Shown one piece after another: positions 1-6,882 of a DNA stretch of 17,222 nucleotides. A model generated the notes under the pieces. It searched no databases, had not been told where the DNA came from, and saw only the letters and a program-made list of their open reading frames with translations. A program made the translations under genes and the position numbers. Origin of the DNA: Pseudomonadota bacterium (GTDB lineage: Bacteria; Pseudomonadota; Gammaproteobacteria; Steroidobacterales; Steroidobacteraceae); contig JAKAZP010000006.1 of NCBI GenBank assembly GCA_021815905.1, positions 1-17,222 of the forward strand, given 5' to 3'. The stretch's first letter is position 1; each line of letters starts with the position of its first letter.

Positions 1-130
1 AGCACGCGGTGGCGGAGATGTGACGCCGGGCGCCGGCGTCGCGCACCTGCGCGCGCGCGACCGCATCGACATCGCCGCCTATCTGGCTTCCCTCGGCGCG
101 CCGCCCCTGAGGCCCAGCTCCCGGCTGTAG
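1..130 (+). CDS. Probable c-type cytochrome, C-terminal tail (partial)
   Basis: An open frame enters from the left edge, read from base 2, and ends at TAG 128-130. About 42 residues are visible. The stretch reads TPGAGVAHLRARDRIDIAAY followed by LASL. This resembles the terminal helix of class I cytochrome c domains, which typically end in a D-I-x-A-Y-L-x-S-L pattern after a Met-x-Pro-Gly heme-ligand loop. The CxxCH heme site would lie outside the window, so the family call rests on the tail alone. The methionine expected before TPGAG is absent in this frame but present in the neighbouring frame (HAVAEM, then TGA at 21-23), which hints at an indel here. The last 52 bases overlap the convergent 3' end of the lipoprotein gene. 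It could also be a chance open frame. Confidence 0.4.
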   Translation, partial: ARGGGDVTPGAGVAHLRARDRIDIAAYLASLGAPPLRPSSRL

Positions 131-1722
131 ACGACGTTCATGACGTTGTCGTACCAGCCTTCGACGCGCGGCTTCACGAGGTGCTTGCTGGCGTAGAAGT
201 AGATCGGGATCACCGGCTGGTCGTGCAGCATGAGGCGCTCGGCGCGCTCGAGCAGGGCCTCGCGCTCGCCCGGATTCGTCTGCCGCTCGGCCCGGTCGAC
301 CAGCGCGTCGTAGGCCGGGTTGTCGTAGTGCGGCAGATTGATGCCGAAGTCGCTCTTGAAGTACTGCGCGAAGGTGTACGGGTCGTCGTAGTCGCCGAGC
401 CAGCTCGAGCGGAACATCTGGACGTCGCCGCGGCCGATGTCCTGCATCAGCGAGCCGAATTCCTCGGAGCGCAGCTCGACTTGCACGCCGAGCGCCCGGC
501 TCCACATCGAGGCGATGGCGACGGCGAGCTCCGCGTGGATCTCGCCGGTGTTGTATTTGAGCGTGAAGCGCAGCGGCCGCGCGGCGGAGTAGCCGGCCGC
601 GGCATACAGCCGGCGCGCTTCGGCGATCCGCTGCGCCATCGTGAGCGAGGCGTAGTGCGGCCGCTGCGGCGTGTAGCCGGCCACTCCCGGCGGGATCCAG
701 CCGTAGGCGGGCAGCTCGCCGGTGCGCAGCACGAGCTTCACCAGTTTCTCGCGGTCGATGACCATGGAGAGCGCGCGCCGCAGGCCGGCCTGGCCCTTGA
801 AGGGCGCGCGCTCGAGATCGAAGCCGTAGTAATACGTTCCGATCTCCGGCGTCACGTGCAGCTGCGCGCCGAGATGCGCGCGGATCCAGTCGTACTGGGC
901 GCGCGGAATCTCATCCGTCAGGTCGAGCTCGCCGGCCCGGTAGAGCGAGAGCTCGGTGCTCTCGTCGCTGCTGATCAGGTACTTGACGCCATCGAGGTGC
1001 GTGGCGGCGTCATTCCAGTAATCCCGGTTGCGCTTCAGGTAGATGTACGACCCGTGCACCCACTGCTCGAGGGTGAACGCGCCGTCGGCGGGCAGGTGGC
1101 CGGGCTGCGCGTACGCCGCGCCGTACTTCGCCACCGCCGAGGGGAGCACCGGGCAGGTGCTCGGATCGGCGAGCAGCGCCGGAAGATAGGGAGCCGCGGT
1201 CTCGAGCGCGATGACCACGGTCCACGGATCGGGAGCGGTCACGCCGAGGGAATCGGGCGGCTTGCGCCCCGCCACGATCGCGCTCGCATTCTCGATCACG
1301 TTCACGCTCTCGGCGTACTGCGAGCCGGTCGCGGGACTCACGAGGCGCCTCAGGCCCGCCACGAAGTCGGCGGCGACCACCGGCGCGCCGTCGGACCAGC
1401 GCGCGTCGTGCCGCAGCGTGAACGTGTAGGTCCTGCCGTCCGCGCTCACCGTCCATCCGGTCGCGATGCCGGGAGCCACCCGGCCGGCTTCATCGAGGGT
1501 GGTCAGCCCCTCGCAGATGTCGCGCAGCACGCGCTGCGCCTCCACCAGGCGGGCCTTCTGCGGATCGAGCGAGTCCGGCTCGGTGCCGAGGCCGCGCAGC
1601 AGAATGTCGGCGCCCGGGGATCCGGGCGCGCCCGAGCCGCCCGGGCCCGGGCGTGCGCAGCCGCAGAGCAGCGCCGCGGCGAGCAGCGGCAGAATCCAGC
1701 GGGCATGGGCTGCGGGGGTCAC
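79..1722 (-). CDS. Oligopeptide-type ABC transporter substrate-binding lipoprotein (SBP family 5)
   Basis: This is a 547-residue extracytoplasmic solute-binding protein of the OppA/DppA type (SBP_bac_5 family), which captures peptides for an ABC importer. The N-terminus has a short charged region, a Leu/Ala-rich hydrophobic stretch (about residues 10-20) and a lipobox LCGC with the lipidation cysteine at 22. The mature part opens with the family hallmark GTEPDSLDPQ near residue 46 and continues with a TYTFTLRHDARWSDGAPV segment typical of the family. The tail carries LERAERLMLHDQPVIPIYFY. Length is normal for OppA-like proteins. The start is GTG at 1720-1722, overlapping the pyrF stop by four bases (GTGA), which suggests translational coupling. 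No permease or ATPase partner is present downstream before the window edge, so it looks like an orphan binding protein. The ligand is not deducible. The 3' end overlaps the probable cytochrome tail on the other strand. Confidence 0.9.
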   Translation of the reverse strand: MTPAAHARWILPLLAAALLCGCARPGPGGSGAPGSPGADILLRGLGTEPDSLDPQKARLVEAQRVLRDICEGLTTLDEAGRVAPGIATGWTVSADGRTYTFTLRHDARWSDGAPVVAADFVAGLRRLVSPATGSQYAESVNVIENASAIVAGRKPPDSLGVTAPDPWTVVIALETAAPYLPALLADPSTCPVLPSAVAKYGAAYAQPGHLPADGAFTLEQWVHGSYIYLKRNRDYWNDAATHLDGVKYLISSDESTELSLYRAGELDLTDEIPRAQYDWIRAHLGAQLHVTPEIGTYYYGFDLERAPFKGQAGLRRALSMVIDREKLVKLVLRTGELPAYGWIPPGVAGYTPQRPHYASLTMAQRIAEARRLYAAAGYSAARPLRFTLKYNTGEIHAELAVAIASMWSRALGVQVELRSEEFGSLMQDIGRGDVQMFRSSWLGDYDDPYTFAQYFKSDFGINLPHYDNPAYDALVDRAERQTNPGEREALLERAERLMLHDQPVIPIYFYASKHLVKPRVEGWYDNVMNVVYSRELGLRGGAPREAR

Positions 1723-2567
1723 TGCGCCGCGCGGGGCGCCCGTCCCCGTCGATGCGCGTTGATCTCGTCCCGCAGCGCCATCGCGGCCGCGCGCGAGGCC
1801 GCGGCGAAGTCATCGCCGCGCGAGGCATAGAGGATGGAGCGCGAGGAGCTGACGAGGAGACCGGCGCCGGAGGCGGTCTGGCCGTTCTCGACCACCTCCG
1901 CGACGGCCCCGCCCTGGGCGCCCACCCCGGGGACGAGCAAGGGCATGTCGCCGACGATCTCGCGCACCTCGGCGAGCTCCCGCGGGTAGGTGGCGCCGAC
2001 GACCAGCAGGCAGTTGCCGCGCGCGTTCCAGCGCCGGGCCGCGAGCTCCGCCACGACGTGATACAGGCGCCGCCCCGCGCCGCCGACCGGCAGATCCTGC
2101 AGCTCCCCGGCGCCGGGGTTGGAGGTGCGGCACAGGACGATGACGCCGCGGTCCGCGTGCCGCAGGAAGGGCTCGAGCGCGTCGCTGCCGAGGTAGGGAT
2201 TCACCGTCACGGCATCGGCGCCGTAGCGCTCGAACGCCTCGATGGCGTAGCGCTCGGCCGTGTTGCCGACATCGCCGCGCTTGGCGTCGAGGATGACGGG
2301 CAGGCCGGGATGGGAGCGGTGGATGTAGTCGATGGTGCGCTCGAGCTGATCCTCGGCCTCGTAGGCGGCGTAGTGGGCGAACTGCGGCTTGTAGGCGCAG
2401 ACCAGGTCCGCCGTGGCATCGATCACCGCCTTGTTGAATTGAAAGATGGGCGAGGCGTGATCGGCCACGAGGGCGGGGAAGCGCTCGATCTCCGGATCGA
2501 GTCCGATGCACACGAGCGAGTCGCTGCGCTCCCAGCGCTCCGTGAGCCGGGTCAGGAAGGTGCTCAT
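1719..2567 (-). CDS. pyrF: Orotidine 5'-phosphate decarboxylase, long (type 2) form
   Basis: The enzyme decarboxylates orotidine monophosphate to UMP, the last step of de novo pyrimidine synthesis, in the cytoplasm. At 282 residues it matches the longer type 2 subfamily, not the roughly 245-residue E. coli form. The catalytic motif DAKRGD lies at 94-99 (Asp94, Lys96 and Asp99 form the charged network). The substrate loop FQFNKAVIDATADLVCAYKP is at about 42-61. The phosphate-binding PGVGAQGG is at 213-220 and the SSRSILYAS segment at 241-249. The ATG at 2565-2567 overlaps the TGA of the restored mnmG frame by four bases (ATGA), so it is probably translated by coupling to mnmG. Its own stop overlaps the GTG of the binding lipoprotein. 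With the mnmG frame broken as written, ribosomes in the upstream frame would instead stop about 180 bases inside, at 2745. No independent promoter was seen. Confidence 0.95.
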   Translation of the reverse strand: MSTFLTRLTERWERSDSLVCIGLDPEIERFPALVADHASPIFQFNKAVIDATADLVCAYKPQFAHYAAYEAEDQLERTIDYIHRSHPGLPVILDAKRGDVGNTAERYAIEAFERYGADAVTVNPYLGSDALEPFLRHADRGVIVLCRTSNPGAGELQDLPVGGAGRRLYHVVAELAARRWNARGNCLLVVGATYPRELAEVREIVGDMPLLVPGVGAQGGAVAEVVENGQTASGAGLLVSSSRSILYASRGDDFAAASRAAAMALRDEINAHRRGRAPRAAQ

Positions 2568-4526
2568 GCGACGTCGGAGCGCGGCGCCTGCAGCGCGCGC
2601 TTCTTCAGATGCACGAGCAGCAGGGTCACCGCGGCGGGCGTCACGCCCGGCACCCGGCCCGCCTGTCCGATGGTGCCCGGACGGTACTCGGTGAGCCGCG
2701 AGCGCACTTCGTGCGAGAGCCCCGCGACGCGCGCGTAGTCGATGTCATCGGGAAGAGCCGTCTCCTCGTTGCGGCGCTGGCGCTCGACTTCCTCCCGCTG
2801 ACGCTCGATGTAGCCGGCGTACTTCGCCCGCGCCTCGACCTGCACGCGCACCTGCGGGGGGATGCGCCCATCGAGCGCCGCGCCCTCGTGGCGCGGGGCC
2901 TCGGGACTCGCCCAGTCCGGGCGGCCCGCGACCTCGAGCAGGGCGTCGTAGCCGACCTCGGGCCGGCGCAGCAGCTCGAAGGCCGAAAAGTCGCGACCGA
3001 GGGGCCCGGGGAAATGGCACAGGCTCGATTAGATGGCGCCGGCTCCATGCCTCGGTGCTCGCATCGGCTCGGATTCTGATGCGCTCGAGGCGCGCGACTT
3101 CCTCGTCCGCGAGCCGCTGCTTCGCCTCGAACAGCCGCCAGCGCTCATCGTCCACCAGCCCGAGCTCGCGGCCGCGCGGGGTGAGACGCAGATCGGCGTT
3201 GTCCTCGCGCAGCAGCAACCGGTGCTCGGCCCGGCTGGTGAACATGCGGTACGGCTCGCGCGTGCCGCGGGTCACCAGGTCATCGATCAGCACGCCGAGG
3301 TAGCCATCGCTGCGCCTCGGGACCCAGGCCTCCCGCTCGCGCGCGGCGAGCACGGCATTGATGCCGGCGACGATTCCCTGGGAGGCGGCCTCCTCGTACC
3401 CCGTGGTGCCGTTGATCTGTCCGGCGAAGAACAGTCCCCGGAGCGGGCGAGTCTCGAGCGAGGGCTTGAGGTCGCGGGGGTCGAAGAAGTCGTACTCGAT
3501 CGCGTATCCGGGCCGCGTGAGATGTGCCTGCTCGAACCCCCGGATGCTGCGGACCATCTCCCACTGCACGTCGAAGGGCAGGCTGGTGGAGATCCCGTTG
3601 GGATAGAGCTCGTGGGTCGCGAGCCCTTCGGGCTCGACGAAGATCTGATGGGAAGCCTTGTCGGCGAAGCGGAAAACCTTGTCCTCGACCGACGGACAGT
3701 AGCGCGGGCCGATGCCTTCGATCGCGCCGGTGAAGAGCGGAGAGCGGTCGAGCGCCCGCCGGATGATCTCGTGCGTGCGCTCGTTCGTATGCGTAATGAA
3801 ACAATCTATCTGCTTAGGATGCTCATCGGCTCGCCCAAGAAACGAAAACACGGGCAACGGATCGTCACTCGCCTGGCGAGCGAGACACGAGAAATCGACA
3901 CTGCGGCCATCGAGGCGCGGCGGGGTGCCGGTCTTCAGCCGCCCGACGCGCAGCGGCAGCTCGCGCAGCCGGCTCGCCAGGGCGTTCGAGGCGGGATCGC
4001 CCGCCCGTCCGCCGGGGTAATGGTCGAGCCCCAAGTGAATGCGCCCGCCGAGGAACGTGCCCACGGTGAGCACCACCGAGCGCGCCTCGAGCGCGATCCC
4101 GGTGACGGTGACCACCCCGCGCACCGTCTCGCCTTCGACGAGGAGATCCGCGGCCTCCTGCTGAAAGAGGGCGAGACGCGGCTGCGCCTCGAGGAGCGAG
4201 CGGATCGCCTGCCGGTAGAGCTGGCGGTCCGCCTGTGCCCGCGTGGCGCGCACCGCCGGCCCCTTGCTGGCATTCAGCGTCCGGAACTGAATTCCCGCCC
4301 GATCGGTCGCGCGGGCCATGGCGCCGCCGAGCGCGTCGATCTCGCGCACCAGGTGTCCCTTGCCGATCCCGCCGACGGCGGGATTGCAGCTCATCTGGCC
4401 GAGCGTCTCGAGGCTCTGCGTCAGCAGCAGCGTGCGTGCGCCCATGCGCGCGGCGGCGAGCGCGGCCTCGGTGCCGGCGTGGCCGCCACCGATGACGATG
4501 ACCTCGAAATCCTGGGCAAAACGCAT
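2564..4526 (-). CDS. mnmG: tRNA uridine 5-carboxymethylaminomethyl modification enzyme MnmG, interrupted by a +1 frameshift
   Basis: MnmG (GidA) works with MnmE, using FAD, to install (carboxymethyl)aminomethyl groups on the wobble uridine of tRNAs. From ATG 4524-4526 the frame shows the FAD motif GGGHAGTE (13-20), [18 protein letters not shown] from Cys47, [14 protein letters not shown] (85-98), THTNE near 245, GPRYCPS with Cys277, and a [13 protein letters not shown] segment. Both cysteines sit at the E. coli positions. After about residue 506 this frame becomes Arg/Ala/Gly-rich nonsense and ends at 2745. The true C-terminus continues in the next frame, with [20 protein letters not shown] then [14 protein letters not shown] and [13 protein letters not shown], to TGA at 2564-2566. 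That part is the helical domain that contacts MnmE and tRNA. Removing one G from the GGGGCCCGGGG run at 3001-3011 gives a 653-residue protein (E. coli has 629). I suspect a sequence error, but a real truncation is possible. An N-terminal extension is open to 4742 but does not look like MnmG. Confidence 0.92.
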
Positions 4527-4580
4527 GATAGGGGTGTCAGCGGGAGATGCCGCCGTCCGGCAGACCCGGGCGGGAGGGGC

Positions 4581-4611
4581 ATTGTAGGGCGCGGCGCCCG
4601 TACGTGGCCAA
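4581..4611 (-). promoter_or_regulatory. Candidate sigma-70 promoter of mnmG-pyrF-lipoprotein genes
   Basis: Read on the minus strand, TACAAT (4586-4581) is a five-of-six match to the -10 consensus. TTGGCC (4611-4606) is a four-of-six match to the -35, with a 19-base spacer, which is longer than ideal. The spacer contains a perfect inverted repeat, GGGCG-CGG-CGCCC (4587-4599). Transcription would begin near 4574, giving a leader of about 48 bases to the mnmG ATG. The region is otherwise very G+C-rich, so this A/T hexamer stands out. Confidence 0.45.
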
Positions 4612-4657
4612 TCAGGACAGCGTGACCGGGGCACCGGCAACACCGGCATCGTTGCCG

Positions 4658-4663
4658 TATCCT
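4658..4663 (+). promoter_or_regulatory. Candidate -10 element placing the transcript start on the hydrolase GTG
   Basis: TATCCT matches four of six bases of the -10 consensus. Six bases separate it from the GTG at 4670, so a transcript starting seven bases downstream would begin on the start codon and be leaderless. No purine-rich ribosome-binding site precedes this GTG. No convincing -35 is visible at the expected position (CGGCAA). This is inference from spacing only. Confidence 0.3.
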
Positions 4664-4669
4664 CGCCCC

Positions 4670-6139
4670 GTGAGCCTCCGTCGCGTACTGCCCGTCCTCC
4701 TGCTCGCGGCCGTCGTCCCGGTCGGCCGCGCGGCACCCGCACCCGCGCTGCGTCTCTCCGGCTGCGAGCTGAGTCAGAGCTTCGACCTCACGCTGATCAA
4801 GGCCGAGTGCGGCCGGCTCGCCGTGCCGGAGAACCCGGCCCGGCCCCACGGGAGGCAAATCGATCTGGCGGTGGCCATCGTGCCCGCCGTGAGCACCGAC
4901 AAGCGCCCGGATCCGCTGTTCGTGCTGGCGGGCGGCCCGGGGATGGGCGCGATCTCCTTCTACACGAGCGTCGCTGCGGCGTTCGAGCCGATCCGGCGCG
5001 ACCGCGACATCGTGCTCGTCGACCAGCGGGGCACCGGTGGCTCGAACGCGCTCGACTGCTCGCTGAGCGCGCGGGATGACTTCAATGCGAGCCGTGCCTC
5101 GCTGCTCGAGGAGACTCGCCGGTGCCTCGCCTCGCTGCGGGCGCATGCGCACGTGCGCTTCTACACGACCACGCTCGCGGCGGAGGATCTCGACCGGGTT
5201 CGCGCCGCGCTCGGGTACCGGCGGATCGATCTGTACGGATCCTCCTACGGCACCGTGCTCGCGCAGGAGTACATCCGCCGCTTCCCCGGACGCGTGCGCA
5301 GCGTCATTCTCGATGGCGTGGTGCCGCCGCAGGTGGCGATCGGCGCCGACAGCGCACTCGATGCGCAGGCGGCCGTCAGCCGGCTGTTCGCGCGCTGTGT
5401 GCGCGAGCGCGCCTGCCATGCGCGCTTCGGCGACCCGGCCGACACCTATCACGCCCTGAGCGCGCAGCTCGCCGGCCATCCCGTGTGGGTCGACCTCACC
5501 GACCCGACGAGTGGCGCGCCCTACCGCGCGCAGTTCACGAGCTATCAGCTCGAGATGGTGCTGCGTCTCGCGAGCTACACCCCGGCGCTCGCGGCGCTCC
5601 TGCCGCTCGATCTGCACGAGGCCGCCGCCCATGATTTCGCGCCGCTCGCGGGGCAGTTTCTGCTCATCGACCGGCTGTACGGCCAGGCGATCGCCTCCGG
5701 CATGAACAATACGGTCGTATGCGCCGAGGACGTTCCGTTCTATCACGTGACCCGCCCCGAGCGGGCGCGCCTCGCGCACACCTTTCTCGGAACCTCCCAG
5801 CTCGATGCGCTGCGGGCGATCTGCAGCGTCTGGCCGCGCGGGCCGGTGGACCCGGCGTTTCACGCGCCGCTGCACTCGGATGTCCCGGCGCTGCTGCTCT
5901 CGGGCAGCGACGACCCGATCACGCCGCCGCGTTACGCGGCCGAGGCGAGCCGCGGATTCGCGCACAGCCTGAGCCTGGTCGTGCAGGGCTTCGGGCACGG
6001 ACAGCTCACCGATCCCTGCGTGCCGCAGATCATGGCCCGATTCGTCGCCCGCGGCTCGGTGACCGGGCTCGACGCCGCCTGCATCCGCAGGCTCGCGCCG
6101 ACCCCCTTCTTCGTGACCCGCAACGGGCCCGCGCCTTGA
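4670..6139 (+). CDS. Exported alpha/beta hydrolase, peptidase S33 / TAP-like
   Basis: This is a 489-residue serine hydrolase of the alpha/beta fold, resembling proline iminopeptidase and tripeptidyl aminopeptidase (S33 family with TAP-like C-terminal part). The N-terminus is a Sec-type signal peptide: Arg4-Arg5, a Leu/Val core at 6-18, then an AAPAPA cleavage region ending near residue 26. The oxyanion-hole motif is AGGPG (87-91) and VDQRGTGGS (117-125) is family-typical. The nucleophile elbow is GSSYG with Ser192. The catalytic acid is probably Asp415 in [10 protein letters not shown] and the base His443 in GFGHG. Several cysteines (for example 32, 47, 130, 152) suit an oxidising periplasm. 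I chose GTG 4670 because the signal peptide begins there. The frame stays open to 4547, but the extra residues do not look like a signal sequence. The stop overlaps the TTG start of the ATPase gene. The substrate is unknown, with N-terminal peptides or esters the likely classes. Confidence 0.87.
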   Translation: MSLRRVLPVLLLAAVVPVGRAAPAPALRLSGCELSQSFDLTLIKAECGRLAVPENPARPHGRQIDLAVAIVPAVSTDKRPDPLFVLAGGPGMGAISFYTSVAAAFEPIRRDRDIVLVDQRGTGGSNALDCSLSARDDFNASRASLLEETRRCLASLRAHAHVRFYTTTLAAEDLDRVRAALGYRRIDLYGSSYGTVLAQEYIRRFPGRVRSVILDGVVPPQVAIGADSALDAQAAVSRLFARCVRERACHARFGDPADTYHALSAQLAGHPVWVDLTDPTSGAPYRAQFTSYQLEMVLRLASYTPALAALLPLDLHEAAAHDFAPLAGQFLLIDRLYGQAIASGMNNTVVCAEDVPFYHVTRPERARLAHTFLGTSQLDALRAICSVWPRGPVDPAFHAPLHSDVPALLLSGSDDPITPPRYAAEASRGFAHSLSLVVQGFGHGQLTDPCVPQIMARFVARGSVTGLDAACIRRLAPTPFFVTRNGPAP

Positions 6140-6882
6140 TCGAGGCCTCGGAGCTCACCAAGCGCTTCGGCTCGGTGGTCGCGGTGAGCGGCGTGACGCT
6201 GTGCGCGCGCGACGGACGCATCACCGGACTCCTCGGCCCCAACGGCGCCGGCAAGTCGACGACGCTGCGCATCCTCTACACCCTGCTGCGTCCCGATGCC
6301 GGCGAGGCCCGGGTCGATGGCGTCAGCATCACCGGCGAGCCGCTCGCGGCGCGCCGGAGGATGGGAGTGCTGCCGCACGGCGCGGGGCTCTATCCGAATC
6401 TCACGGCGCGGGAGAACGTGCTGTATTTCGGCGCCCTGCAGGGGCTTGCGCGCGCGGTGCGGCGCGCGCGCGCCGCCGAGTTGATCCGCGAGCTCGAGAT
6501 GGAGGAATTCGCCGACCGGCCGGCGAAGGGACTGTCGCAGGGCGAGCGCATGAAGACCGCGCTCGCGCGCGCTCTGATCCACGACCCGCGCAACATCGTG
6601 CTCGACGAGCCGACGACCGGGCTCGACGTCATGGCCGTGCGCACGCTGCGCAAGCTCCTCGGGCGGCTGCGCGCGGCGGGACGCTGCATCCTGTTCTCGA
6701 GTCACGTGATGCAGGAGGTGGCGGCGCTCTGCGACGAGGTGATCGTCATCGCGAGCGGGCGCGTGGTCGCCAGCGGCACGCCGCAGGAGCTGCGCGAGCG
6801 GGCGGCGACGGACTCGCTGGAGGAGGCGTTCGTGCGGCTGGTCGGCGGCGACTCGCCGCCGCTTCGGGACGGGCTCGAATGA
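6136..6882 (+). CDS. natA: ABC transporter ATP-binding protein, NatA-like
   Basis: This is the 248-residue cytoplasmic ATPase subunit of an ABC-2 type exporter. Walker A is GPNGAGKST (34-42), the signature is LSQGE (133-137), Walker B is IVLDEPT (154-160) with Glu158 catalytic, and the switch histidine is His190 in SSH. The usual Q-loop glutamine is not evident: the equivalent stretch reads LPHGAGLYPNLTARENVLYF (79-98), as in several NatA-like proteins, with His81 near that position. The start is inferred to be TTG 6136-6138, overlapping the hydrolase TGA (TTGA). It gives a conventional ABC N-terminus with beta strand [11 protein letters not shown]. No upstream start fits, because the frame upstream is antisense-like noise within the hydrolase. 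The stop overlaps the NatB ATG (ATGA). NatAB in Bacillus exports sodium ions, but substrates of relatives differ, so the name marks similarity rather than proven function. Confidence 0.92.
   Translation: MIEASELTKRFGSVVAVSGVTLCARDGRITGLLGPNGAGKSTTLRILYTLLRPDAGEARVDGVSITGEPLAARRRMGVLPHGAGLYPNLTARENVLYFGALQGLARAVRRARAAELIRELEMEEFADRPAKGLSQGERMKTALARALIHDPRNIVLDEPTTGLDVMAVRTLRKLLGRLRAAGRCILFSSHVMQEVAALCDEVIVIASGRVVASGTPQELRERAATDSLEEAFVRLVGGDSPPLRDGLE

Noticed and set aside
181..1830. Plus-strand open frame of about 550 codons opposite the lipoprotein and pyrF
   Set aside because: It is antisense to two recognisable genes, Arg/Val/Gly-biased, and has no domain.
2745..3031. Programmed frameshifting in mnmG
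   Set aside because: No such case is known to me for mnmG. The site lacks a recognisable slippery heptamer with a stop in place for +1 shifting, and the zero-frame tail is long. An indel is simpler.
4547..4669. Upstream start for the hydrolase
   Set aside because: It would bury the signal peptide 41 residues inside the protein, and no ribosome-binding site supports it.
4527..4742. N-terminal extension of MnmG by 72 residues
   Set aside because: The residues are Arg/Pro/Gly-rich and precede the standard MnmG start ([15 protein letters not shown]). The extension overlaps the hydrolase signal peptide and the promoter region.
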